From Dehalococcoidia bacterium (GTDB lineage Bacteria > Chloroflexota > Dehalococcoidia > GIF9 > UBA5629): DNA of 7,795 nucleotides. Positions within the stretch are counted from its first letter, which is position 1. Each line of letters starts with the position of its first letter. The translations under genes and the position numbers were made by a program. The notes beneath the pieces were generated by a model. It made no database searches, was not told the DNA's origin, and saw only the letters and a program-made list of their open reading frames with translations. Shown here piece by piece: positions 1 to 5,249 of this stretch. Location: NCBI GenBank assembly GCA_016927965.1, contig JAFGLP010000138.1:1-7795 (forward strand). The letters run 5' to 3'.

Positions 1-78
1 CGGAGGAAGGCCTATCTGCGGAGTGCTTTGTTTAGCACCGCTGTTGCCCTGACTGGCCTGTTCTTGCCTATTTTTCAT
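1..78 (-). CDS. 5' end of an unidentified gene downstream of ylxR (partial, runs off the window)
   Basis: An ATG at 78-76 opens a reading frame that stays open to the window edge (26 codons, beginning MKNRQEQASQGNSGAKQSTP). It lies only 3 nt after the ylxR stop. A good Shine-Dalgarno (AAAGGAAG on the minus strand, about 90-96) sits 8-11 nt before the ATG, overlapping the end of ylxR, so translation right after ylxR is likely. In Firmicutes the gene here is normally the L7Ae-type RNA-binding protein ylxQ or infB. The visible residues are polar and rich in Q, S, N and G. They do not show the YELAKEL-type start usual for IF-2, and they end before any L7Ae core motif would be decisive. The assignment is therefore left open. 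That a gene starts here is well supported by spacing and ribosome binding site. Confidence 0.62.
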   Translation of the reverse strand, partial: MKNRQEQASQGNSGAKQSTPQIGLPP

Positions 79-81
79 GAA

Positions 82-396
82 TTAATCTTCCTTTCGTCTC
101 AGGCTTCTGCCATATTCAAGCAGTGACTGGCGGTTTTCAGCCGACAATTTTACGCGTAGCCCGTATTCAATGCGGTTATTCTTAAGTGCTTTTTCCCAGC
201 ATTCAATACGGGGGCAGATGTAAACACCCCTGCCGGGTTTTTTACCTGTGGTATCTACTTCTATCAGGCTTCCGGCAGAAACCAGGCGCACCAAATCACG
301 CTTGCCGCGGGTTTCACGGCAAGCGACACATGTACGTCCGGGTACGTATTTCTGTCTTGCGGACCGGATATTGTGATCAACATTAGAAGTCTTCAT
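82..396 (-). CDS. ylxR: YlxR family RNA-binding protein (RnpM)
   Basis: A 104-residue basic protein of the YlxR (DUF448) family, found next to nusA in most Firmicutes. Family knowledge: it is a small RNA-binding protein, and the Bacillus subtilis member has been described as a modulator of RNase P (RnpM). Visible signatures are RTCVACRE at residues 21-28, the loop GRGVYICP at 55-62, and cysteines 23, 26, 61 and 66, which could bind a metal (inference). The ATG at 396-394 is chosen because it gives the usual family length and lies 14 nt inside the 3' end of nusA, which suggests translational coupling. The frame stays open upstream to an ATG at 504, but that extension would lie wholly within the nusA tail and is a lysine/proline/arginine-rich out-of-frame reading of it. 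The ribosome binding site is weak (CGAAG immediately before the ATG), which fits coupling. The next gene starts 3 nt after its stop. Confidence 0.93.
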   Translation of the reverse strand: MKTSNVDHNIRSARQKYVPGRTCVACRETRGKRDLVRLVSAGSLIEVDTTGKKPGRGVYICPRIECWEKALKNNRIEYGLRVKLSAENRQSLLEYGRSLRRKED

Positions 397-1801
397 CTTC
401 GTAGTATACTGTTTTCTTATGTTTGGTTTTCTTGGCCTTGGTGCCGGCGTCTTTTCCATCGGCATCCTTTTTAGCAGTCTCTTTTTTCCTGGCTTTTCCT
501 TCACGGCCTGCCATTATATCCTCGGCAAAACGTATCTTGGATGGCTGTGCAGGCGAAGACGTTTCGGCCGACAGGAGAATCTCAATCTCGGCTGTTCCTG
601 CCGTTTCATCTGCATTCACTGTAGCAGCTACAGGTTGAAGTTCCGCTTCTTCAACAGGAGCGGCCTCCTCAACCTCTTCTGCAGATACAGGAGTTTCCGG
701 AGCTTCAGTTGCCTCTTCCGTCTCCACTACCGCAGTTTCTGCCTTGAGAGCTTCTTTGCGGGCTTCAATTTCGGAGGAGCTCTTAATATCGATCCGCCAT
801 CCCGTGAGCTTGGCGGCCAGACGGACGTTTTGCCCTTCCTTCCCTATGGCGAGAGAGAGATGCTTGTCTGGTACTTTGACCAGCGCTGTAGTCGATTCTT
901 CATCTGTGGTTACACTTATAACCTGGGCTGGACTTAAGGCGTTGGCAATAAATACTTTAGGATCATCAGACCATTGGACGACATCAATTTTCTCTCCATT
1001 TAATTCGTTAACAATGTTCTGGATACGTATGCCACGCAGGCCGACACAGCAGCCAACGGGATCGATCCCGGCCTGACGTGTGGTAACGGCTACCTTGCTG
1101 CGGTAGCCTGCTTCCCTGGCGACTGCCTTGATTTCAACAGTGCCGCTGGCGATCTCAGGGATCTCCAGTATGAGAAGGTCCCTGAGCAGGTTTCTATGCG
1201 CCCTGGAGGCAATTATCTGTGGGCCTTTCAGTGTGCGGGCAACTTCGACAATATAAAGCTTCAGTCTCTGGCCCTGGCGATAGCGCTCGGTCGGTACCTT
1301 TTCGTTAAGAGGAATTATAGCTTCTGTCTTACCGATATCCACTACTATATGCTCAGGGTTAATGCGTTGAACAGTGCCCGTGATAATTTCGCCTTCCTTG
1401 CCGACGAATTCCTCGTATATGGCGCCCCGTTCCGCATCGTGGAGCTTCTGTAAAATTACCTGTTTGGCTATTTGCGCAGGGATACGCCCTGCGTTGGGGG
1501 GAGGCAGATCGATTGTTATCGTATCTCCAACCTTGAGCGTCTTGTCCTTTTTCTTAGCTTCCTTAAGGGAGATCTCTCGATATTCGTCCTCCGGCGTATC
1601 AGCAACCGCTTTTTTCAGCGTAAGCTTAACCTCGCCTGACAATGGGTGTATTTTGACGAATATGTCCTCGCCATGCGTGTAGGACTCCTTTCTGTACGCT
1701 GAAACCATCGCCGATTCCAACGCAGTAAGGACTATCTCCTTGGGCAGATTTTTCTCTGCCGCAAGCTGCATGAGGGCATTCATGAACTCAGTCTTTGCCA
1801 T
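383..1801 (-). CDS. nusA: Transcription termination/antitermination protein NusA with a long charged C-terminal tail
   Basis: NusA binds RNA polymerase and nascent RNA, promoting pausing and intrinsic termination and taking part in antitermination. Domains visible in order: N-terminal RNAP-binding domain (about 1-125), S1 domain (about 135-200, with TGTVQRINPEHIVVDIGKTE at 141-160), KH1 (about 230-285, with VGLRGIRIQNIVNELNGEKI), and KH2 (about 300-345, with LAIGKEGQNVRLAAKLTGW at 317-335). Firmicute NusA usually ends soon after KH2, near 350-370 residues. This one has 472, adding roughly 125 residues of low-complexity tail: acidic Glu/Ala-rich to about 417, then Lys-rich (432-463), ending YYEDEDF. 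The start at 1801 is supported by a strong AAGGGGAG site 9 nt upstream. The gene has its own promoter and hairpin leader, and its 3' end overlaps ylxR. The rimP gene normally found just upstream is absent. The KH1 loop has GCCVG where GACVG is commoner. Confidence 0.97.
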   Translation of the reverse strand: MAKTEFMNALMQLAAEKNLPKEIVLTALESAMVSAYRKESYTHGEDIFVKIHPLSGEVKLTLKKAVADTPEDEYREISLKEAKKKDKTLKVGDTITIDLPPPNAGRIPAQIAKQVILQKLHDAERGAIYEEFVGKEGEIITGTVQRINPEHIVVDIGKTEAIIPLNEKVPTERYRQGQRLKLYIVEVARTLKGPQIIASRAHRNLLRDLLILEIPEIASGTVEIKAVAREAGYRSKVAVTTRQAGIDPVGCCVGLRGIRIQNIVNELNGEKIDVVQWSDDPKVFIANALSPAQVISVTTDEESTTALVKVPDKHLSLAIGKEGQNVRLAAKLTGWRIDIKSSSEIEARKEALKAETAVVETEEATEAPETPVSAEEVEEAAPVEEAELQPVAATVNADETAGTAEIEILLSAETSSPAQPSKIRFAEDIMAGREGKARKKETAKKDADGKDAGTKAKKTKHKKTVYYEDEDF

Positions 1802-1830
1802 CTAAGCAGTCTCCCCTTGCTATGCTTTTT

Positions 1831-1873
1831 TTGTCAATAAAAAAGTGGGTTCAAGGACCCACTTTTCGGACAA
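1831..1873 (-). terminator. Attenuator-like intrinsic terminator hairpin in the nusA leader
   Basis: On the minus strand AAAAGTGGGT (1866-1857), a CCTTGA loop and ACCCACTTTT (1850-1841) form a perfect 10-bp stem. It is followed by two more T, an A and TT, giving a six-T run broken by A, the look of a weak intrinsic terminator. A second, outer stem pairs TTGTC (1873-1869) with GACAA (1835-1831) around the hairpin. The structure lies between the predicted nusA promoter and the nusA ribosome binding site, so it sits in the leader RNA. It could also stop read-through from the upstream operon. NusA autoregulation through a leader terminator is reported in Bacillus subtilis. That this hairpin does the same is inference. 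Confidence 0.72.
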
Positions 1874-1890
1874 GTATTGAATTCAAAATT

Positions 1891-1919
1891 ATATTACCAT
1901 AATTACTTGGACAATGCAA
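1891..1919 (-). promoter_or_regulatory. Predicted sigma-A promoter of nusA
   Basis: On the minus strand a -35-like TTGCAT (1919-1914) is separated by 17 nt from TAATAT (1896-1891). A TG at 1899-1898 is in the extended -10 position (TGG-TAATAT). Transcription would begin near 1884, leaving a leader of about 83 nt that contains the hairpin at 1831-1873. An overlapping TATAAT (1894-1889) is an alternative -10 with a poorer -35 spacing. The promoter lies beyond the stop of the upstream flavoprotein gene, so nusA need not depend on the upstream operon. Confidence 0.6.
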
Positions 1920-1951
1920 AGGGGAGTATACGACTGCCCCATAGCTGGGGC

Positions 1952-3175
1952 TTACAATCTGCCACGGTTTGCTTTGCTGTCGGCTGTGGAAGGGATTGCC
2001 GGCATGCCGAGCTTTTCCAGCGAACGCTGTAGCGATCTATACTTGAGCGCATCAAATATCACTTTCCCGTGCCAATCGAAGGTGACGTCCGGCGAGGAAA
2101 GAATGGATTCATGTATTCTATGACGCTCGATCACACTGAAAATATGGTCCACCTGTTTATCATTCAGTCCGCGGTAGAATCGGTGAGCCCAGTAGTCTAT
2201 GGAAAGCTCCTGTTTCAACAGCTTATGCCATTTTTTCTGATACGATGAAAGAAATCGTGCCGACAGGTTTCCTGATTGGAGGGCTTCATGTATTGTTTCC
2301 ACTGCGATGTTTGCACATAAAAGTCCAAAATATATACCGCCGCCCGTTGTCGGTTTTACTTGACCCGCTGCATCACCGATAACCAGTGTGCGTTCTCCAT
2401 ACGTATGCGACAACGGCTTTATCGGTACAATGCCATATTTTACCTCAGGGCTTTGACAGGAAATGCGACCCTGTTTTTCCAGTTTGCGCAGGAAAGCTGT
2501 TATATACGGCCGGGGATTTACCCGGCTGAGAAGCCCTGCTTTAACGCGTGAGTTTCCGGCAGGTACCAGCCAGCAAAAGAACCCCGGTGCAATATTGCGG
2601 CCGGAATATACTTCTACTTCGTCAAGATTAGGAAAGGTGATCTCAGTCTGAGCACCCTGCGCATACCTTCTGATCTGTCCCAGTCCTGCATCCCTGGTCA
2701 GCGTGGTCCCTGCCCCGCAGGCGATGATGATAATGCTTGTCTGTAAAATCAGCAGTTGGTCATGACAACTGGCATAAACTTCGGCAAACCGGCTCTGGAC
2801 GTTGATCGATCCGACCAGCGTCGAAAAGCGAAATAAAGCACCTTTTTCAGCGGCCTGCTCGGCAAGGGAGCGGTCCAGGGAAGGCCTGTCCACCACATAA
2901 GCCTGCGGGCTGTCACGCTTGACCCGGATCATCATGCCTGATGGGGAGAATATTTTAGCTGAAAACGTCTCGAATTGTACCGCGGATTTTGCGGCGGGCA
3001 ATAGTTCCAGGCATGCCTTGCTGATGATACCCGTACAACTGCTTTTGCACCCTGCCCGAGAGTTTTTTTCGAGAACACATACATCATATCCGAGCTGCGC
3101 CAGGGACATGGCGGCGTAGCAGCCTGCAAAGCCGGCCCCGATAACTATGACGTCAAATTTATTGGAATTATGCAT
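1952..3175 (-). CDS. Geranylgeranyl reductase family FAD-dependent oxidoreductase
   Basis: A 407-residue single-domain flavoprotein of the p-hydroxybenzoate hydroxylase fold, geranylgeranyl reductase subfamily. Members reduce double bonds of prenyl chains: chlorophyll side chain, archaeal lipids, menaquinone (MenJ), dolichol-like carriers. Visible: FAD-binding GAGFAG at 13-18 with the ribose-binding acid E36, a cysteine motif CTGIIS (C47) near the flavin, DRPSLD at 96-101, the family's substrate-site pattern APGFFCWLVP at 196-205, and the second FAD motif GDAAGQVKPTTGGGIYFG at 267-284. The last 100 residues are less typical. The gene starts 35 nt after uppS, suggesting a polyprenyl substrate; menaquinone is the main alternative, and the exact substrate cannot be read from sequence. 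The ATG has no recognisable Shine-Dalgarno, yet no other start fits the Rossmann motif: an in-frame stop lies 15 nt upstream. Translation may be low or coupled. Confidence 0.85.
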   Translation of the reverse strand: MHNSNKFDVIVIGAGFAGCYAAMSLAQLGYDVCVLEKNSRAGCKSSCTGIISKACLELLPAAKSAVQFETFSAKIFSPSGMMIRVKRDSPQAYVVDRPSLDRSLAEQAAEKGALFRFSTLVGSINVQSRFAEVYASCHDQLLILQTSIIIIACGAGTTLTRDAGLGQIRRYAQGAQTEITFPNLDEVEVYSGRNIAPGFFCWLVPAGNSRVKAGLLSRVNPRPYITAFLRKLEKQGRISCQSPEVKYGIVPIKPLSHTYGERTLVIGDAAGQVKPTTGGGIYFGLLCANIAVETIHEALQSGNLSARFLSSYQKKWHKLLKQELSIDYWAHRFYRGLNDKQVDHIFSVIERHRIHESILSSPDVTFDWHGKVIFDALKYRSLQRSLEKLGMPAIPSTADSKANRGRL

Positions 3176-3210
3176 GAGAGCTATTTGATTTTAAACTATT
3201 GATATACGGA

Positions 3211-3930
3211 TTAGCGGGCATGGAGACTGCCGAACCTTCTTTGCCGTTTGCTATAGTCGAGCAATGCTTTTTCAAATTCTTCCTTGCCGAAATCGGGCCA
3301 TAGCACAGGTGTAAAGTATAGCTCTGCATAGGCTGCCTGCCAAATCATAAAGTTGCTCAAGCGCATTTCATCGCTGGTGCGTATAATCAAGTCGGGATCC
3401 GGCATGCCCGCAGTATATAGATGTTGTGAGAAGACATCCTCGTTAACGTCCCCAGGACGTATTTTATCAGAGATAATCCCGCGGACCGCGTCAATTATTT
3501 CAGTTCTGCCGCCGTAATTAAATGCGATACAAACGGTCAACCCGGTGTTGTCCCTGGTCAAATCAATGGCTTCATTAGCCTTGTATTGAAGTTCAGGAGC
3601 CAGCCTGTCCAATCTACCCAGGTGCCTTATGCGGATATTCAGGGATTGGGCGATTTTGACAGCTTCATCAAAATTGTCACTCAGTAGTCGCATGATACCG
3701 TCGACCTCATAACGCGGGCGACTCCAGTTCTCCGTGGAAAATACGTACAGCGTCAGGTAAGGAATATTATAGTCTAAAAAAAACTGTACGAAATCGCGGG
3801 CATGTATAGCTCCCTGCTTATGCCCGAAAAGCCGCGGCTGGTGTTTCTTTTTGGCCCATCTGCCGTTTCCATCCATAACGATGCCAACGTGTTTAGGCAG
3901 ATTCATTTTACTTAGATCTATTTTCGGCAT
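3211..3930 (-). CDS. uppS: Cis-prenyltransferase (undecaprenyl diphosphate synthase type)
   Basis: Condenses isopentenyl diphosphate onto farnesyl diphosphate in the cis configuration to give the polyprenyl diphosphate carrier for peptidoglycan and other glycans; acts at the cytoplasmic face of the membrane. The 239 residues match the family length. Conserved elements: MDGNGRW at 19-25 with catalytic D20, RLFGHKQG at 33-40, FSTENWSRP at 64-72, FNYGGRTE at 137-144, PDPDLIIRT at 177-185, and RLSNFMIWQAAYAELYF at 190-206, followed by LWPDF. R184, R190, S192 and E203 correspond to the diphosphate and magnesium ligands known in E. coli UppS. One departure: RTSDE replaces the common RTSGE/RTGGE, at D187. 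The ATG has GGGGA 5 nt upstream and lies 26 nt after the preceding gene. In most Firmicutes cdsA follows uppS; here a prenyl-reductase-type flavoprotein does. Product chain length is not predictable by eye. Confidence 0.95.
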   Translation of the reverse strand: MPKIDLSKMNLPKHVGIVMDGNGRWAKKKHQPRLFGHKQGAIHARDFVQFFLDYNIPYLTLYVFSTENWSRPRYEVDGIMRLLSDNFDEAVKIAQSLNIRIRHLGRLDRLAPELQYKANEAIDLTRDNTGLTVCIAFNYGGRTEIIDAVRGIISDKIRPGDVNEDVFSQHLYTAGMPDPDLIIRTSDEMRLSNFMIWQAAYAELYFTPVLWPDFGKEEFEKALLDYSKRQRRFGSLHAR

Positions 3931-3956
3931 GGTTTCCCCGGTCTTTTTACAGTCTC

Positions 3957-5249
3957 CTATTTATCGCTTCTATGACTTGAGGTGCTCCGCTTCTCAAAAT
4001 TATACTGCGGCGAGCCGGTAATTATCGTATCGGGGGGCAAGTCCTCAGTTAAGCAAACATGCGAGCCAACTATAGAGTTAGGTCCCATGCGCCGCCCGGG
4101 CAGAACGCCGGAGTTTATACCCATTTTGCAGTTGTCTCCTATAATAGCTCCGAAATGATTTCTTTCCGTGCTTACCTTTGCTTGGTTGTATTTCAGTTTA
4201 ACTTCCTCTTCATCGAAGCGGAAATTAGCTGTAACCGTCCCCGCTCCAAATGAGCAGTTATTGCCGATAATCGAATCGCCGATGTAGCTTGAATGGAACC
4301 AGCAATTATCTCCTGTATAGGAACCCTTTATTTCAGTGGAGAAGCCAACGACGCTTGCAGCACCGATATGGCTGTATTCCCTGACCAGGGCGTTGTTGCC
4401 GATGATGCAACCGGGCCCTATGTAGGACGGGCCGCGTATTACAGCGTTTTCCAGGATGCGGGCGTTTTCTCCTATGACAACTTTTCCTGCCAGGACTGCA
4501 CTGTCCGCGATAGTAACTGAATCAGCGATTTTTCTTTCCGAAGCATCCAGGAAGATCTTAACGATATCGAGGATATGCCAGGGGTATTTAATAGGAGACC
4601 ACCGGCCGTCATAATTGACAACTTTAATTTTATGAGCGTGGCGCGCCATGCCATCCATGGCACATTCATACACATCATCACGCGTAGTCTGCACAATATC
4701 TATATACTCAAACAGCCTGTGTACATCCGTATGCAAATGCAGGAGTATGTTGACAAGGTCGCTGGGCTCGGCGCCCGGCTCAGGTTTTTCAACTATGCGT
4801 GTAAGTTCTCCCCGGTCGTTTACAGCCAGGTATCCTCCGGGGAAATATTGTTTTACCCTGTAACCCAGCATATAAGAAGAAGCCGATTGGCTTTTGTGCG
4901 CTTCAAGCAGTAGCCGGTATGCCGAGATGTCAAAAACATCGTTGGGATTTACTACCAGTATTTCATTATTTAAAAGGGGGGCTGCGCTTTTTAGTGCGTC
5001 GGCAATGCCCATTGGCCGGGTCTGGAGGGCAAACTCGCAGGTAACTCCTTTGACGGCGGCGGCCAGCTGCCTGATGCGGTCTATATTTCCCTCATTGCCG
5101 ATAATTACAAAATTCCTGAGGCCTGCATCGCGGGCCATTTCCATCTGGTGCTCAAGCAGCGTCTTGCCCATGAAATCAAGGAGGAACTTGTCTTCAGTGA
5201 TAGGAAACATCCTTTTTCCTACACCGCCGCAGAGGAAAACGACTTTCAT
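3957..5249 (-). CDS. GlmU-like sugar-1-phosphate nucleotidylyltransferase with left-handed beta-helix acyltransferase domain
   Basis: A 430-residue two-domain enzyme. Residues 1-235 form a nucleotidyltransferase domain: LCGGVGKRMFP at 6-16, QTRPMGIADAL at 76-86, the metal-site aspartate in NPNDV (D104), VEKP at 153-156, and a YPWHILDI segment at 222-229 like that of archaeal family members. From about 244 to 415 hexapeptide repeats (for example VVIGENARI, IIGNNA) form a left-handed beta-helix. HSSYIGDSIIG (319-329) and GAGTVTANF (335-343) align with the GlmU acetyltransferase site: H319, Y322 and N342 fall at the positions of E. coli H363, Y366 and N386. The likely role is hexose(amine)-1-phosphate to NDP-sugar, perhaps with prior N-acetylation. 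The first signature is unusual: GGVGKR rather than GxGTR, and EDKFLL rather than a PK motif. It overlaps the mutase by ATGA and has a strong AAGGGAG site 6 nt upstream, so the pair are probably made together. Substrate is inferred. Confidence 0.87.
   Translation of the reverse strand: MKVVFLCGGVGKRMFPITEDKFLLDFMGKTLLEHQMEMARDAGLRNFVIIGNEGNIDRIRQLAAAVKGVTCEFALQTRPMGIADALKSAAPLLNNEILVVNPNDVFDISAYRLLLEAHKSQSASSYMLGYRVKQYFPGGYLAVNDRGELTRIVEKPEPGAEPSDLVNILLHLHTDVHRLFEYIDIVQTTRDDVYECAMDGMARHAHKIKVVNYDGRWSPIKYPWHILDIVKIFLDASERKIADSVTIADSAVLAGKVVIGENARILENAVIRGPSYIGPGCIIGNNALVREYSHIGAASVVGFSTEIKGSYTGDNCWFHSSYIGDSIIGNNCSFGAGTVTANFRFDEEEVKLKYNQAKVSTERNHFGAIIGDNCKMGINSGVLPGRRMGPNSIVGSHVCLTEDLPPDTIITGSPQYNFEKRSTSSHRSDK

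Noticed and set aside
397..504. Upstream in-frame extension of ylxR to an ATG at 504
   Set aside because: It lies wholly inside the nusA tail in another frame, has no family similarity, and would make YlxR longer than usual. The ATG at 396 gives the normal length.
419..937. Plus-strand open frames across nusA
   Set aside because: They are antisense to the strongly conserved nusA gene and its tail. Their cysteine/phenylalanine-rich composition is an artefact of the antisense reading, and they have no ribosome binding site.
1936..1951. GCCCC-GGGGC hairpin just after the flavoprotein stop as a terminator
   Set aside because: The stem is only 5 bp and no T-run follows on either strand. The hairpin at 1841-1866 is the better terminator candidate.
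2932..3129. 65-codon minus-strand frame inside the flavoprotein gene
   Set aside because: It overlaps the FAD-binding region in a different frame. The main frame carries the conserved motifs.
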